Positions 1 through 10,950 are shown, numbered from the stretch's first letter. The stretch: DNA of 64,000 bases from Alkalimonas sp. (GCF_020831925.1 NZ_JAFIFQ010000006.1:1-64000); one strand, 5' to 3'. Notes: generated by a model not told the origin, from the letters alone. A program made the numbers and translations.

Positions 1-754
1 CCATTAAATACACCGCCAGAAAACCACTGCCTTCAAACTGCGTCGTAACAGCATAGACAGAGATACAGCAAGCAACAGCCATTAATGGAAAAAATGCGAA
101 ACTAAGCGGCAATTTGCGGCATAAAAACACGAACAGGCGCCCTGCTCCATACCCCACAGCACCACCGATAATGGCTTGTTTTAAAAACACGATCAGTACC
201 GACCAATCCAATGCTGTGTATTCGGCCAGCACACCGACCAGGGTGACGGTAAGCATTACAGCCATAGGATCGTTGCTGCCAGATTCAATTTCTAACGTGG
301 ACGCTACCCGATCTTTGATACGAATACCACGGGATTGGAAGATGGAAAAGACCGCAGCAGCATCGGTCGAGCTAAGAATAGCGCCAAGCAACAGCCCCTG
401 CAGCCAGTGCAAGCCCAGAATCCAGGCTGCAGCAAGGCCGGTCACGGTACAGGTAACTACGACCCCAATGGTAGCAAGCATGGCCGCAGGAGCCAGCGCT
501 ACCCGGAAACGCTCCGGGTGGGTACGCATACCGCCATCAAACAGAATAATCACCAGCGCGATAGAGCCTATCAAGAATGCGACTTGTGGGTTATTAAAGG
601 TGATGCCGCCTACCCCTTGCTCACCGGCCAGCATACCAATAATCAGAAACACCAACAGGATTGGGGCCCCGATTCGCGAGGATATCAGGGTTGCCACGAT
701 GCTGATTAAAAATAATACACCGATGACGAGGATGGTTAGATTAATGGCTTCCAC
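1..754 (-). CDS. nhaP2: NhaP2/CvrA-type cation:proton antiporter, C-terminus cut by window edge
   Basis: Inner-membrane monovalent cation/proton antiporter of the CPA1 family; the E. coli relative NhaP2 exchanges K+ or Na+ for H+. Only the first 251 residues are inside the window. The translation is a series of hydrophobic helices with the family motifs TDAAAVF (about residues 130-136) and ESGSNDP (about 157-163), and it reads like the N-terminal half of E. coli NhaP2 (578 aa). The start is the GTG at 754: an in-frame TAG lies two codons upstream (758-760), so no earlier start is possible, and a purine-rich stretch precedes it. It lies 52 bases downstream of pyrF on the same strand and may be cotranscribed. 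Family is confident; the exact ion specificity is not readable here. Confidence 0.85.
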   Translation of the reverse strand, partial: MEAINLTILVIGVLFLISIVATLISSRIGAPILLVFLIIGMLAGEQGVGGITFNNPQVAFLIGSIALVIILFDGGMRTHPERFRVALAPAAMLATIGVVVTCTVTGLAAAWILGLHWLQGLLLGAILSSTDAAAVFSIFQSRGIRIKDRVASTLEIESGSNDPMAVMLTVTLVGVLAEYTALDWSVLIVFLKQAIIGGAVGYGAGRLFVFLCRKLPLSFAFFPLMAVACCISVYAVTTQFEGSGFLAVYLM

Positions 755-806
755 GCGCTAAGGTCCCCTCCCCTAATTTGGACAATGTTTTATCAAGCAG
801 TTTAGC

Positions 807-1511
807 TCATTGTTCATTCAATTCGTTCAGTATAGCCTGCAAGCCTGCCGCTGGATCAGCTGCTTTGGTGATAGGCCGGCCAATCACCATGTAATCAACG
901 CCTACGGCTTTGGCTTCGCTTGGTGTCATTATACGGCGCTGATCGTCCTGGCTGCTGCCGGCCGGGCGAATGCCAGGCGTCACCAGTTGAAAGCCCTGTC
1001 CCAATTGTTGTTTAAGCAAACTGGCTTCCTGGGCGGAGCAGACCACGCCATCCAGGCCTGAGCTTTGCGCTAGAGTCGCCAGGCGCATCACTTGCTGCTC
1101 TGGCGTTTGTGTAATACCAATTTCCAGCAAATCGCTTTGTTCCATACTGGTTAGAACTGTCACACCAATCAGCAGCGGCTTATCAGCACCAAAAGATTGC
1201 AAACTTTGGGCCGCTGCTTCCATCATACGGCGGCCACCACTGGCGTGCACATTGACCATCCAGACACCAAGATCTGCGGCAGCAGCCACTGCTTTAGCGA
1301 CTGTATTTGGGATATCGTGAAACTTTAAATCAAGGAAGACATCAAAGCCCCTTTGGTGCAATTGTTGCACAAAAGCAGGACCAAAGTGAGTAAACATTTC
1401 TTTGCCAACTTTTAAGCGGCACAGGCTGGGATCCAGTTGGCTGACAAAATTAAGCGCCGAAGGTTGATCGGCAAAATCCAGTGCAACCACCACCGGGCTA
1501 AGAGAAGACAT
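807..1511 (-). CDS. pyrF: Orotidine 5'-phosphate decarboxylase
   Basis: Cytosolic enzyme that decarboxylates OMP to UMP, the last step of de novo pyrimidine synthesis. The 234-residue protein matches the usual length of the short bacterial form. The catalytic D-x-K-x-x-D motif is visible as DLKFHD at residues 61-66, and the phosphate-binding end has the typical VTPGIRP and VIGRPI segments. The start ATG follows AGGAG at about ten bases. It is 12 bases downstream of lapB and is the last gene of the rpsA-ihfB-lapA-lapB-pyrF run, an order also found in E. coli and many relatives. Confidence 0.97.
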   Translation of the reverse strand: MSSLSPVVVALDFADQPSALNFVSQLDPSLCRLKVGKEMFTHFGPAFVQQLHQRGFDVFLDLKFHDIPNTVAKAVAAAADLGVWMVNVHASGGRRMMEAAAQSLQSFGADKPLLIGVTVLTSMEQSDLLEIGITQTPEQQVMRLATLAQSSGLDGVVCSAQEASLLKQQLGQGFQLVTPGIRPAGSSQDDQRRIMTPSEAKAVGVDYMVIGRPITKAADPAAGLQAILNELNEQ

Positions 1512-1523
1512 GGGAACTCCTGT

Positions 1524-2663
1524 TTAACGACCATCGATGCCACTGATTGGCTCCACCGTCTCCCATTGCTGACAGGATGGGCACAACCAGTAGTGCTGCC
1601 GGGTTTTGAAACCACAGTTCCGGCAGCTATATAATACTTTTTTATTCAGATAATTGGCGACTAATTCGGTTACTGAATCCAGTACTTCTGCCGCAGCTTT
1701 TGAACCCTGCTTGCGCTGCTCCAACAGGGCTTTGAATAAACGAATATTGGGCTGCTGCTGCAACTTTTCCAGTAGCAATTGCTCAGCAGCTTTGTCTGAG
1801 CCTTGCTCAAGCAACCAGCAGGCCAATTCAATATGAGCACTGATGTTATTGTACTTATGGCTAAGCTGGGATAATAACTGATACCAGTCCTCATCCGGGA
1901 GTTGGCATTGTTTGACCAGTGGCAGAATATCGGCACTCCACTGCGGCTTTTCCAGCAGGATGGCTTTGTACAATGAAAACGCTTGTGCTGGCCTTTGTTG
2001 TGCCAGCGCTAGCCGGGCCAGCTCAAATCTGGGGCGGATGGCTTTTGGATAGCTCGCGACGAGTTGCTGATAAATCGCACGCGCTTGTTCAGGCTCGGCC
2101 TGCTGTTGCTGCTCACAACCTATGTTGGCCAACGCCAGACGTAAACTACCAGAACTAGTTTGCTCTACCGCATCGCGTAATTGCAGGGCTTTTTCCCATT
2201 CGTGCGTACTGATATAAAGTGCTACCAAGTGCTTCAATGCCAACTCACGCAGCACCTCTTGCCGTATCAGAGGAACCAGCAGTTTTTCGGCCCGGTCGTA
2301 CAAGCCGGCCGATTGGTAATCTTTAGCCAACTCGTATTGAATTTGTTGCGCCTGGACTTTCGGTAATTTCAGTTGATGCAACTTCTCATGAATGCGGATG
2401 GCTTTGTCCCAATCACCACGGCGACGAAATAAATTGGCCAGTGCTAAATAAGTGTCGATGGTGGCTGCTTCGATGTCGAGCAAGTGCAATAGTTGCTCTA
2501 TAGCTTTATCTTCTTGATCGGTTAGCAGAAAGTTTAAACCGGACGATAGGTTTTTAGTGATGTTAGTGCGATCTTTCAGTTCCTGATGCTTTACACTGTT
2601 TCGGCCCATAAACCAGCCATAAGCAGCAGCGACAGGCAGTAGCAGAAACAAAAGTTCTAACAT
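1524..2663 (-). CDS. lapB: Lipopolysaccharide assembly protein B (TPR adaptor)
   Basis: Membrane-anchored adaptor that in E. coli (formerly YciM) presents LpxC to the FtsH protease and so limits LPS synthesis. The 379 residues comprise one N-terminal membrane helix (about 1-20), a long stretch of helical TPR-type repeats and a C-terminal rubredoxin-like zinc site with C347, C350, C361 and C364, the arrangement needed for LapB function in E. coli. It begins three bases after the lapA stop, so the two are almost certainly translated from one mRNA. The length is typical (389 aa in E. coli). Confidence 0.96.
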   Translation of the reverse strand: MLELLFLLLPVAAAYGWFMGRNSVKHQELKDRTNITKNLSSGLNFLLTDQEDKAIEQLLHLLDIEAATIDTYLALANLFRRRGDWDKAIRIHEKLHQLKLPKVQAQQIQYELAKDYQSAGLYDRAEKLLVPLIRQEVLRELALKHLVALYISTHEWEKALQLRDAVEQTSSGSLRLALANIGCEQQQQAEPEQARAIYQQLVASYPKAIRPRFELARLALAQQRPAQAFSLYKAILLEKPQWSADILPLVKQCQLPDEDWYQLLSQLSHKYNNISAHIELACWLLEQGSDKAAEQLLLEKLQQQPNIRLFKALLEQRKQGSKAAAEVLDSVTELVANYLNKKVLYSCRNCGFKTRQHYWLCPSCQQWETVEPISGIDGR

Positions 2664-2666
2664 GGA

Positions 2667-2909
2667 TCAGGACGTCGAGGAAGGCTGCTGGTTGCGCTTT
2701 TTCAACCGGCGGCGTATGCGAAATACCATGGTAAGCACAAAACCTGTAAGCAAACCCAGTAATAAGAACAAGACGGCGACATCGACCAGCCGAAGTTGAT
2801 ACTGTGTATACAAAAGATCAAGTTCAACCTGTTGTTGATTGGCTGCTCCGAATAAAAAACCAGCAACCATCACAATTGCGATTACAACAGCATAAACAAG
2901 ATTAACCAA
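2667..2909 (-). CDS. lapA: Lipopolysaccharide assembly protein A
   Basis: Small inner-membrane protein (formerly YciS) that works with LapB. The 80 residues hold two predicted membrane helices (about 5-22 and 43-64), followed by a strongly basic tail (RIRRRLKKR) that should face the cytoplasm. Position between ihfB and lapB and the length agree with the family. Its stop is three bases before lapB. The assignment rests on topology, length and synteny more than on catalytic residues. Confidence 0.93.
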   Translation of the reverse strand: MVNLVYAVVIAIVMVAGFLFGAANQQQVELDLLYTQYQLRLVDVAVLFLLLGLLTGFVLTMVFRIRRRLKKRNQQPSSTS

Positions 2910-2948
2910 GGTTCACTCCATGGCACAAGGTCGTAAAGCAAGCACAGA

Positions 2949-3236
2949 TTACCGGATGTTGTCTTTTACTCTGTCGCGTAGCTCTTTACCTGGTTTAAAG
3001 TGCGGTACGTACTTGCCATCCAAGTCAACACGTTCGCCGGTTTTTGGATTGCGGCCGATACGGGGGGCACGGTAATGCAGCGAGAAACTACCAAAACCAC
3101 GAATTTCGATGCGTTCGTTGGAAGCCAGCGAGTGCACCATTTGCTCCAAAATTTCTTTGACCGATGACTCCATATCCTTGACCTGGATATGAGGAAAATC
3201 CGTTGCCATTTTCTCTATCAATTCAGATTTAGTCAT
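2949..3236 (-). CDS. ihfB: Integration host factor subunit beta
   Basis: DNA-bending HU/IHF-family protein that pairs with IhfA and acts in recombination, replication and transcription. The 95 residues start MTKSELIE and contain the DNA-binding arm with the RNPKTGE segment around residue 63 and the family signature ending in [10 protein letters not shown]. The open frame extends 16 codons further upstream, but those codons run through an intercistronic hairpin. The ATG at 3236 has a good AGGAG ribosome site seven to eight bases ahead, so it is taken as the start. It lies downstream of rpsA, as in E. coli. Confidence 0.97.
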   Translation of the reverse strand: MTKSELIEKMATDFPHIQVKDMESSVKEILEQMVHSLASNERIEIRGFGSFSLHYRAPRIGRNPKTGERVDLDGKYVPHFKPGKELRDRVKDNIR

Positions 3237-3259
3237 ACTATCTCCTCGGCGGTCATAGA

Positions 3260-3284
3260 GTGGGCTGGCTGATTGCCAGCCCAC
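3260..3284 (-). other. Intercistronic hairpin between rpsA and ihfB
   Basis: A perfect 10-base-pair inverted repeat (3260-3269 with 3275-3284) with a five-base loop lies just after the rpsA stop. No uridine run follows in the direction of transcription, so it is more likely an mRNA-stabilising or processing structure, or a weak attenuator, than a full terminator. This could help rpsA mRNA accumulate above ihfB mRNA. The structure is seen directly; the role is inference. Confidence 0.6.
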
Positions 3285-3297
3285 ACATCAAGCCAGA

Positions 3298-4974
3298 TTA
3301 CTGATCTTTTTGAGCAGCTTTAAAGGCTTCAGCCATGGCATTGGCACCAAAGTCAGTTTCTTCCTGCTTATTGATGCTATCCAGAGCTTCTTTTTCTTCC
3401 GCTTCGTCTTTCGCACGGATTGACAGGCTGATCACACGGTTTTTGCGATCCACACCCATCAGGCGAGCTTCAACTTCTTCACCTACTTTCAGGGCAGAAG
3501 TTGCATCTTCGATGCGCTCACGAGCGATATCAGAAACACGGACGTAGCCTTCAACGCCACCTTCCAGTGCAACGGTTGCGCCTTTGGCATCAACAGCGGT
3601 CACTTCACCTTTAACAATAGCACCTTTCTTGTTGTCAGCAAGGTAGTTATTGAATGGATCGTCATCCAGTTGTTTGATACCTAAAGAAATACGCTCGCGC
3701 TCAGGGTCAACTTGCAGTACAACAGCGTGTACTTCGTCACCCTTCTTGAACTCACGAACGGCTTCTTCGCCTGTGGCATTCCAAGAGATGTCAGACAGGT
3801 GAACCAGGCCGTCGATACCACCGTCCAGACCGATAAAGATACCAAAGTCAGTGATTGACTTGATCTTACCGCTGACGCGATCGTTCTTGTTGAAGCCTTT
3901 AGCAAACTCTTCCCATGGATTTGGTTTGCACTGCTTCAGACCCAGAGAAATACGACGACGCTCTTCGTCAATTTCCAGTACCATCACTTCCACAGAGTCA
4001 CCCAGGTTAACAACCTTGGATGGGTGGATGTTCTTGTTGGTCCAATCCATCTCAGACACGTGTACTAAGCCTTCAACGCCTTCTTCGATTTCAACGAAGC
4101 AGCCGTAGTCAGTCAGGTTGGTTACGCGACCAGTGATTTTAGCGCCTTCAGGGTAACGTGAAGCAATAGCGGCCCACGGATCTTCACCCATTTGCTTCAG
4201 ACCCAGAGAAACACGTTGCTTCTCACGGTCAAACTTCAGTACCTTCACAGGGATTTCGTCACCGACATTGACGATTTCGCTTGGATGCTTCACACGCTTC
4301 CAGGCCATATCAGTGATGTGCAGCAGGCCGTCAACGCCGCCCAGATCAACGAAAGCACCGTAGTCAGTCAGGTTCTTAACGATACCTTTAACTTCCATGC
4401 CCTCTTCCAGGTTTTCCAGCAGTTGCTCGCGCTCTGCGCTGTTTTCAGACTCGATCACCGCACGACGTGATACCACCACGTTGTTGCGCTTTTGATCCAG
4501 CTTGATTACTTTGAATTCTAGCTCTTTGTTCTCCAGGTGCAGGGTGTCACGTACCGGACGGACATCAACCAGAGAACCAGGCAGGAATGCACGAATACCA
4601 TCAACTTCAACCGTGAAGCCACCTTTCACTTTACCGGTGATAACACCGTGTACAGTTTCTTTGTCTTCACAGGCTTTTTCCAGGCGCAGCCATGACTCAT
4701 GACGCTTCGCTTTTTCGCGAGACAGCAGAGTTTCACCAAAACCGTCTTCGATAGCGTCCAGAGCAACGTCGATGATGTCGCCGACATTTACTTCAAGCTC
4801 GCCACTGCTGTTCTTGAATTGCTCGACTGGGATTGCTGCTTCAGACTTCAGACCAGCGTCAACCATAACGACGTCTTTCAGTACAGCAACAACGGTGCCT
4901 TTAACAATGGCGCCCGGGCGAGTTTCGATGGCTTTGAGGCTTTCCTCAAATAATTGTGCAAAATTTTCAGTCAT
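3298..4974 (-). CDS. rpsA: 30S ribosomal protein S1
   Basis: RNA-binding ribosomal protein that docks mRNA on the 30S subunit. The 558 residues match the standard six-domain S1 of gammaproteobacteria (557 in E. coli). Tandem S1/OB-fold domains are visible through repeated segments such as [43 protein letters not shown] and [22 protein letters not shown], and a more divergent C-terminal domain. The start [12 protein letters not shown] is the conserved one. It lies between cmk and ihfB. In E. coli this gene is autoregulated through its structured leader; the 99-base gap upstream here also contains GC-rich inverted repeats. Confidence 0.98.
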   Translation of the reverse strand: MTENFAQLFEESLKAIETRPGAIVKGTVVAVLKDVVMVDAGLKSEAAIPVEQFKNSSGELEVNVGDIIDVALDAIEDGFGETLLSREKAKRHESWLRLEKACEDKETVHGVITGKVKGGFTVEVDGIRAFLPGSLVDVRPVRDTLHLENKELEFKVIKLDQKRNNVVVSRRAVIESENSAEREQLLENLEEGMEVKGIVKNLTDYGAFVDLGGVDGLLHITDMAWKRVKHPSEIVNVGDEIPVKVLKFDREKQRVSLGLKQMGEDPWAAIASRYPEGAKITGRVTNLTDYGCFVEIEEGVEGLVHVSEMDWTNKNIHPSKVVNLGDSVEVMVLEIDEERRRISLGLKQCKPNPWEEFAKGFNKNDRVSGKIKSITDFGIFIGLDGGIDGLVHLSDISWNATGEEAVREFKKGDEVHAVVLQVDPERERISLGIKQLDDDPFNNYLADNKKGAIVKGEVTAVDAKGATVALEGGVEGYVRVSDIARERIEDATSALKVGEEVEARLMGVDRKNRVISLSIRAKDEAEEKEALDSINKQEETDFGANAMAEAFKAAQKDQ

Positions 4975-5073
4975 AGGTTAGTTTTCAACATGTTTGCTCC
5001 ACATTACATCCTGTGCAGTGGGGTTACCAGTTTGTCCCGGCCGGTTCCGTGGCACGGGATTTTCACTCAGTGA
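4975..5073 (-). promoter_or_regulatory. rpsA leader with GC-rich inverted repeats
   Basis: The cmk-rpsA gap contains a short inverted repeat CCGT/ACGG (5047-5050 with 5054-5057) and an adjacent CCGGCCGG palindrome (5037-5044), followed by AT-rich sequence to the rpsA start. The rpsA leader folds and is bound by S1 for autoregulation in E. coli; whether these repeats serve the same role is inference. I do not see a clear promoter in this gap. Confidence 0.35.
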
Positions 5074-5760
5074 TCAGGCCAGTTTCAGTTTGCTCTGGGC
5101 ATACCGATAGACTTCGTCCAATACCTGGGTAATGTCTTTATCCGAGGAATCCAGTACCAAGGCATCGGCTGCGGCCACCAAAGGCGCTGTGGCTCTGTTG
5201 GTATCGCGCTCGTCCCTTGCCTGGATATCGTTCAAAAGGTCGCCGATTTTAACATCGAACCCCTTATTTTTCAACTGCAAAAAGCGTCTCTCGGCACGAA
5301 CTTCGGCACTTGCCGTTAAAAATATTTTAACCTTGGCTTGTGGGAATACCACGGTCCCCATATCACGACCATCGGCGACCAAACCGGGTGCTTCACGAAA
5401 TGCACGCTGACGGCGTAATAAGGCTTCACGCACTCTGGGTAAGGCCGCTACTTTTGAAGCCACAGCACCCACTTCTTCAGTGCGGATGGTAGAGCTAACA
5501 TTCTCACCTTCCAGGATAATTTTGACATCACCGTCTTCATCGGTGTCAAATTGTACATCCAGATGAGCCGCCAAAGGTTGCACCGCGTCTTCATCTTCCG
5601 GATCGATTTGATGATGAATCGCAGCAAGCGCCAGTACCCGATAGATGGCACCGCTATCCAGAAAATGCCATCCCAGTTTCTGCGCCAACAAGCGACTAAG
5701 GGTGCCTTTTCCGGAGCCACTTGGACCATCAATGGTAATGACAGCAGCGTCTTGTTGCAT
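5074..5760 (-). CDS. cmk: Cytidylate kinase
   Basis: Phosphorylates CMP and dCMP to the diphosphates in pyrimidine salvage and mRNA-turnover recycling. The 228-residue protein has the P-loop GPSGSGKGT at residues 12-20, the [11 protein letters not shown] segment of the NMP-binding region and the LID-type sequence IQARDERD. The length equals the usual 225-230. The ATG at 5760 follows a GGAGG ribosome site. It lies between aroA and rpsA as in most Gammaproteobacteria. A minus-strand TATACT at 5799-5804 could be a -10 element for an internal promoter, but no good -35 accompanies it. Confidence 0.97.
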   Translation of the reverse strand: MQQDAAVITIDGPSGSGKGTLSRLLAQKLGWHFLDSGAIYRVLALAAIHHQIDPEDEDAVQPLAAHLDVQFDTDEDGDVKIILEGENVSSTIRTEEVGAVASKVAALPRVREALLRRQRAFREAPGLVADGRDMGTVVFPQAKVKIFLTASAEVRAERRFLQLKNKGFDVKIGDLLNDIQARDERDTNRATAPLVAAADALVLDSSDKDITQVLDEVYRYAQSKLKLA

Positions 5761-5847
5761 TCAAGCCTCCAGGATCTTATCTCGAATTTCAGCGCGGTAG
5801 TATACAAGCTTTCATGGCAAAAAGCCTGTGAAGTTTTTAAACAAACC

Positions 5848-5879
5848 GCTTAGGTCCTGGTTAAAACCAAGACCTAAGC
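5848..5879 (-). other. Strong hairpin in the aroA-cmk gap
   Basis: A 32-base inverted repeat (15-base arms with a single G-U pair in RNA and a minimal loop) lies 18 bases past the aroA stop. The following minus-strand sequence is only moderately U-rich (GGTTTGTTTAAAAA), so it may be a leaky terminator or a 3'-end stabiliser separating serC-aroA from cmk-rpsA. The structure is directly visible; the termination strength is unknown. Confidence 0.55.
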
Positions 5880-5897
5880 ATTTGAAATGCAGAAAAA

Positions 5898-7178
5898 CTA
5901 ATGTGAAAGCGATTGAAACAAACTAAAGTAGTTTGGAAAGGTTTTACGGGTACAGTCCGGATCTTCGATGGTAACCGGAGTATCGCTTAGGGCAACCAGT
6001 GAAAAACACATCGCCATGCGATGATCATCGTAGGTAGCAATACTGGCATGCTTCAACTTGGCTGGTGGGGTTATTTTCAGATAATCCTGACCTTCCTCCA
6101 CCTCAGCCCCAACTTTTTTCAACTCAGCGGCCATTGCAGCCAGCCGGTCGGTCTCTTTCACCCGCCAGTTGTAGACATTGCGGATGCAGGTTGGTCCTAT
6201 GGCAAACAGCGCCGTGGTGGCGATAGTCATAGCTGCATCTGGAATGGCATTGAAATCTTTATCGATACCATGCAGCTGGTTACGTGTTACTGAAATGAAG
6301 TCCTCGCCCCACTCCACGTCAGCCCCCATTTCAGCAAGCGCGTCGGCAAAGTGAATATCGCCTTGCACGGCATTTTTACCAATACCGGTAACCGTTACGG
6401 TACCTCCACGGATAGCAGCGGCTGCTAAAAAATAAGAGGCTGATGAAGCATCACCTTCAACCAGGATGCTGCCCGGGCTTTGATAGCGTTGGTTGCCGCG
6501 GACAACAAAGCGTTGATAGTCGTCGTTTTGTACATCCACACCAAAGCGCTGTATCAGCGCCAGGGTAATATCGATGTATGGCTTAGATACCAGCTCTCCG
6601 ACAATCTCGATGGTGCTGTCGCCGCTCAGCATGGGCGCGATCATGAGCAAAGCCGTCAAAAACTGGCTGGAAATGCTGCCGTTGACCCGGGCTAGCCCGC
6701 CCTGCAGCGCCTGGCCACGAATGGTCAGTGGTGGAAAACCCGGCTCCTTTTCGTACTCAATATCAGCCTGCCATTGCTGCAAGGCTTCTACCAGATGGCC
6801 AATCGGCCGCTCGTACATACGCGGCTCACCTTTTAAGTGGGCTGTAACATTGGAAGCCGCCAGGGCCGCTGTCAATGGTCGCATCGCCGTGCCAGCATTG
6901 CCTAAAAAAAGTTCTACCGGGGCACTTGCTTGAAAGAAGCCTGCTAAGCCATCTACCACACACTCGGTACGATCTGCACTCAGTTGATAGCTAACACCAA
7001 GGGCTTGCAGTGCATTGAGCATATGACGAATGTCATCGCTGTCCAGCAAGTTGGTGATGCGTGTCTGCCCTTCGGCCAGAGCCGCCAGCAGCAACACCCG
7101 ATTGGAAATACTTTTCGAACCAGGCAGGTGGACAGTACCTTCGACCCGCTTGATCGGTTGCAGTGTTAAGGTGCTCAT
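5898..7178 (-). CDS. aroA: 3-phosphoshikimate 1-carboxyvinyltransferase (EPSP synthase)
   Basis: Transfers the enolpyruvyl group of PEP to shikimate 3-phosphate in the chorismate pathway. The 426 residues match the class I enzyme (427 in E. coli). Visible are the substrate-binding GSKSISNR (20-27), signature [11 protein letters not shown] (90-100) and the second signature around [19 protein letters not shown]. The NAGTAMRP sequence is the usual glyphosate-sensitive type. Its ATG overlaps the serC stop in ATGA (7175-7178), indicating translational coupling. Confidence 0.98.
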   Translation of the reverse strand: MSTLTLQPIKRVEGTVHLPGSKSISNRVLLLAALAEGQTRITNLLDSDDIRHMLNALQALGVSYQLSADRTECVVDGLAGFFQASAPVELFLGNAGTAMRPLTAALAASNVTAHLKGEPRMYERPIGHLVEALQQWQADIEYEKEPGFPPLTIRGQALQGGLARVNGSISSQFLTALLMIAPMLSGDSTIEIVGELVSKPYIDITLALIQRFGVDVQNDDYQRFVVRGNQRYQSPGSILVEGDASSASYFLAAAAIRGGTVTVTGIGKNAVQGDIHFADALAEMGADVEWGEDFISVTRNQLHGIDKDFNAIPDAAMTIATTALFAIGPTCIRNVYNWRVKETDRLAAMAAELKKVGAEVEEGQDYLKITPPAKLKHASIATYDDHRMAMCFSLVALSDTPVTIEDPDCTRKTFPNYFSLFQSLSH

Positions 7179-8257
7179 CCGTGACTCCGTTCAAAAGCCT
7201 GCATAAAGGCGATCAGCGCTTCGACCCCAGCCATCGGCATGGCATTGTAAATACTTGCACGCATGCCACCTACCAGACGATGGCCTTTGAGTGCCAGCAA
7301 GCCACTGGCTTCCGCTTCTTTAACAAAGCGCTCGTTTAGGCTGTCATCGGCCAGCATAAAAGGCACATTCATCCAGGAACGGCATGCTACTGCCACATCG
7401 TTGCGGTAAAAAGCGCTCTGATCGATAAATTGGTACAAGCGCTCTGCTTTGGCCTGATTGTGCCGGGCCATCGCTTCGACACCGCCTTGCTGCTTTAACC
7501 ACTGAAACACCAGTCCTGCCAGGTACCAAGCGAAGGTAGGTGGCGTATTAAACATGCTATCGTTACTGGCCGTCAGGGCATAGTCCATGATGGAAGGAAT
7601 GGCTTTGCCGCTGCCACGTGCCAGTAAGTCTTCGCGCACAATAACCAGGGTAAGGCCCGATGGGCCTATGTTCTTTTGAGCACCGGCATAGATTAAACCA
7701 AAACGGCTGACATCAATCGGCCGGGATAATATGGTAGAAGACAAGTCGGCGACAAGCGGCACTTCGGTCTTTGGCAGCTCGCTGAACTCCAGGCCATCGA
7801 CGGTTTCATTCGGGCAGAAGTGCACATAATCCGCTTTTGGATTAATATCCCACTTTGTAGGCGCGAGCAAACTACGTTGACCATCTTTGTTACTGCGAAT
7901 ATCCAGGGTGCGAACCTGGCCGAACTTTTGCGCTTCTTCGACCGCAGCTTTGGACCAGGAACCCGATACGACATAATCGGCCTCGCCATCCTTGCTTAGC
8001 AAATTCAAAGGAACAGCGGAGAACTGACCCCGGCCACCACCGTGCATGAACAGTACTTTGTAATTGTCCGGAATGGACAACAAATCCCGTAAATCCTGCT
8101 CTGTTTTGGCGGCCATCGCCATAAATGATTTACTGCGATGACTGACTTCCATCACGGAGCAGCCATGCTGCTGCCAATTGATAAGTTCAGCTTGTGCTTG
8201 TTGCATTACTTCGACCGGCAACATAGCCGGACCGGCACAAAAATTATAGGTGGTCAT
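7175..8257 (-). CDS. serC: Phosphoserine aminotransferase
   Basis: PLP enzyme that converts 3-phosphohydroxypyruvate to phosphoserine, and the equivalent step in pyridoxine synthesis. The 360-residue length is standard. The PLP-binding lysine is K195 in the segment [11 protein letters not shown], and the N-terminal [10 protein letters not shown] and HGGGRGQF phosphate-binding segments are intact. It overlaps aroA by four bases. The ribosome site is weak: a GGAG lies about twelve bases from the start. The upstream gyrA hairpin separates it from gyrA. Confidence 0.97.
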   Translation of the reverse strand: MTTYNFCAGPAMLPVEVMQQAQAELINWQQHGCSVMEVSHRSKSFMAMAAKTEQDLRDLLSIPDNYKVLFMHGGGRGQFSAVPLNLLSKDGEADYVVSGSWSKAAVEEAQKFGQVRTLDIRSNKDGQRSLLAPTKWDINPKADYVHFCPNETVDGLEFSELPKTEVPLVADLSSTILSRPIDVSRFGLIYAGAQKNIGPSGLTLVIVREDLLARGSGKAIPSIMDYALTASNDSMFNTPPTFAWYLAGLVFQWLKQQGGVEAMARHNQAKAERLYQFIDQSAFYRNDVAVACRSWMNVPFMLADDSLNERFVKEAEASGLLALKGHRLVGGMRASIYNAMPMAGVEALIAFMQAFERSHG

Positions 8258-8293
8258 GCTGTGTTCTTACTCCACACTCTTTACTGAAACAGA

Positions 8294-8315
8294 AACGAGC
8301 GCTAATGCGCTCGTT
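8294..8315 (-). terminator. gyrA terminator hairpin
   Basis: A perfect nine-base-pair inverted repeat (8294-8302 with 8307-8315, loop TAAT) lies about ten bases downstream of the gyrA stop. On the minus strand it is followed by a pyrimidine-rich but broken tract (TTTCTGTTTC), so it is a reasonable but not ideal intrinsic terminator separating gyrA from serC. Confidence 0.65.
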
Positions 8316-8325
8316 CATTTGAGTG

Positions 8326-10950
8326 TTATACCTGTTCATCATCCGCCGCTTGGTCCGGCGTTGTGCCTGTATCAGCACTGTTTTCGGCTACCTCTGCTTC
8401 ATCAGCGGGTAACTCTTGCTCTTCAATTTCATCGATGCGCTGAACGCCTACCACAGACTCATCATCTGAGGTACGGATCAGAATGACACCCTGCGTATTA
8501 CGGCCAACTTCCGACACTTCATGTACCCGGGTGCGAACTAGCGTGCCTTTATTGGAGATCAGCATAATTTCATCGGACTCATTCACCTGCACAGCACCAA
8601 CCACCAGGCCGTTACGATCCGACACCTTGATGGAGACCACGCCTTGGGTTGCCCGGCTCTTGGCTGGGTATTCCTCAAGGGCTGTTCGCTTGCCATAGCC
8701 GTTCTCGGTAACCGTCAGTACAGCACCCTCACCCTGAGGTATGATCAAGGAGACCACAGAGCCATTTTCACGCAGTTTGATACCGCGTACACCGGTAGCT
8801 GTGCGGCCCATGGCACGCACCTGGCTCTCATCAAAGCGGACTACTTTGCCATCGTCTGAGAACAGCATGATTTCACTGTTGCCATCGGTCAGGCCAACAC
8901 CAATCAATTGATCGCCTTCATTCAGGTTCACAGCAATAATGCCATTGCTACGCGGCCGGGAGTAATCGGTCAATGGGGTTTTCTTCACGGTGCCCTTAGC
9001 CGTCGCCATAAAGACAAACTTGCCTTCTTCGTACTCACGAACCGGCAGGATCGCGGTAATGCGTTCTTCCGCTTCCAGTGGCAGGATATTTACAATCGGC
9101 TTGCCACGGGAGATACGACTGGCTTGCGGTAACTGATACACTTTCAACCAGTACAGACGGCCACGATCCGAGAAACACAAAATGGTATCGTGCGTACTGG
9201 CCACCAACAGTTGATCAACGAAGTCTTCGTCTTTTACTTTGGTAGCAGCTTTGCCTTTTCCACCTCGGCGCTGCGCTTCGTAATCCGTCAACGGCTGATA
9301 CTTGGCGTAGCCAAGGTGCGATAAGGTGACCACCACGTCTTCTTCGGTGATCAAATCTTCTAAGTTGATATCCAGCTCGTTTTCCAGAATTTCAGTGCGA
9401 CGGGCATCGCCATACTGCTCTTTGGCAGCATGCAGCTCTTCGCAGATCACTTCCATCAAACGCTCTGAACTGCCCAGAATGTGCAACAACTCGGCAATCA
9501 GCTCCAGTAGATCTTTGTACTCAGCCAGGATCTTTTCATGCTCCAGGCCTGTCAGTTTGTGCAAGCGCAGGTCCAAAATGGCCTGAGCCTGCTGCTCGGT
9601 CAGATAGTAGTAACCATCACGAATGCCGAAATGCTCCTCCAGCCATTCAGGCCGGGCGGCATCTTGCCCTGCACGCTCCAGCATGGCGCTGACACTGCCC
9701 AGCTGCCAGCTGCGCTCAGTCAGGCCGACTTTCGCCTCTGCCGGGCTGTTGGAGGTTTTAATGAGCTCGATGATTTCATCGATGTTGGCCAGCGCAATGG
9801 CTAAACCTTCCAGGATGTGGGCCCGGTCGCGTGCTTTGCGTAAATCATAGACAGTACGGCGGGTTACCACTTCACGGCGGTGCAGCACAAAGCATTCCAG
9901 CATCTGCTTCAGACCCAGGATCTTCGGCTGGCCCTGATCCAGCGCTACCATATTGATACCAAAGACGGTTTGCATCTGGGTATTGGTATAGAGGTGATTC
10001 AGCATCACATCGCTGGACTCGCCGCGTTTGAGCTCAATTACAATGCGCATACCGTCTTTATCGGACTCATCGCGCAGGGCTGATATGCCTTCAATCCGCT
10101 TTTCTTTCACCAGTTCAGCGATTTTTTCTATCAAGCGGGCTTTATTGACCTGATAGGGCAGCTCGTTAACGATAATGGTTTCGCGGCCGGTTTTCTCATC
10201 GGTCTCAATTTCGGTGCGGGCACGGATGTAAATTTTACCCCGGCCGGTGCGGTAGGCTTCTTCGATGCCTTTGCGGCCGTTAATAATGGCCGCTGTTGGG
10301 AAATCAGGACCGGGGATCAACTGCATCAATTCAGGAATGCTGATCTCAGGGTTGGCAATCAGTGCCAGACAGGCATCAATCACTTCCGTTAAGTTGTGCG
10401 GCGGAATATTGGTAGCCATACCGACTGCTATGCCGGAGGAGCCATTGATCAACAAATTGGGTAAGCGGGTTGGTAACACGCCCGGAATTTGCTCGGTGCC
10501 GTCATAGTTCGGTACGAAGTCGACCGTTTCTTTATCAAGATCAGCCAACAGCTCATGAGCAATGCGTGCCATCCGTACTTCGGTATAACGCATTGCAGCC
10601 GCAGAGTCGCCATCAATGGAGCCAAAGTTACCCTGACCATCGACCAGCATGTAACGCAATGAAAATGGCTGAGCCATCCGGACTATGGTGTCGTATACGG
10701 CGCTGTCACCATGCGGGTGATACTTACCGATGACGTCACCGACTACACGGGCAGATTTTTTATAGGCTTTGTTCCAGTCATTGCCCAGTTCTTTCATCGC
10801 AAAAAGAACTCGGCGATGCACAGGCTTTAGGCCATCCCGGACATCCGGCAGCGCACGGCCGACGATCACGCTCATGGCGTAGTCCAGGTAGGAATTCTTC
10901 AGTTCGTCTTCTATATTGATGGGAACGATTTCTTTTGCCAGCTCAGTCAT
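8326..10950 (-). CDS. gyrA: DNA gyrase subunit A
   Basis: Breakage-reunion subunit of the type II topoisomerase that supercoils DNA. The 874 residues match the E. coli size (875). The catalytic tyrosine lies in AAAMRYTE (Y122 by alignment to E. coli), the GyrA box QRRGGKG is present in the C-terminal pinwheel, and the protein ends in an acidic tail (DDEQV). The quinolone-resistance-determining segment reads GDSAVYD, so positions equivalent to S83 and D87 are wild type. It is transcribed divergently from ubiG, as in E. coli. Confidence 0.99.
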   Translation of the reverse strand: MTELAKEIVPINIEDELKNSYLDYAMSVIVGRALPDVRDGLKPVHRRVLFAMKELGNDWNKAYKKSARVVGDVIGKYHPHGDSAVYDTIVRMAQPFSLRYMLVDGQGNFGSIDGDSAAAMRYTEVRMARIAHELLADLDKETVDFVPNYDGTEQIPGVLPTRLPNLLINGSSGIAVGMATNIPPHNLTEVIDACLALIANPEISIPELMQLIPGPDFPTAAIINGRKGIEEAYRTGRGKIYIRARTEIETDEKTGRETIIVNELPYQVNKARLIEKIAELVKEKRIEGISALRDESDKDGMRIVIELKRGESSDVMLNHLYTNTQMQTVFGINMVALDQGQPKILGLKQMLECFVLHRREVVTRRTVYDLRKARDRAHILEGLAIALANIDEIIELIKTSNSPAEAKVGLTERSWQLGSVSAMLERAGQDAARPEWLEEHFGIRDGYYYLTEQQAQAILDLRLHKLTGLEHEKILAEYKDLLELIAELLHILGSSERLMEVICEELHAAKEQYGDARRTEILENELDINLEDLITEEDVVVTLSHLGYAKYQPLTDYEAQRRGGKGKAATKVKDEDFVDQLLVASTHDTILCFSDRGRLYWLKVYQLPQASRISRGKPIVNILPLEAEERITAILPVREYEEGKFVFMATAKGTVKKTPLTDYSRPRSNGIIAVNLNEGDQLIGVGLTDGNSEIMLFSDDGKVVRFDESQVRAMGRTATGVRGIKLRENGSVVSLIIPQGEGAVLTVTENGYGKRTALEEYPAKSRATQGVVSIKVSDRNGLVVGAVQVNESDEIMLISNKGTLVRTRVHEVSEVGRNTQGVILIRTSDDESVVGVQRIDEIEEQELPADEAEVAENSADTGTTPDQAADDEQV

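Noticed and set aside
114-761. A 215-codon open frame on the plus strand
   Set aside because: It is antisense to the NhaP2-type antiporter, whose minus-strand translation has clear family motifs; the plus-strand product has no recognisable features.
3237-3284. Longer ihfB start 16 codons upstream
   Set aside because: Those codons coincide with a perfect intercistronic hairpin, and the inner ATG has a better ribosome site and the conserved N-terminus.
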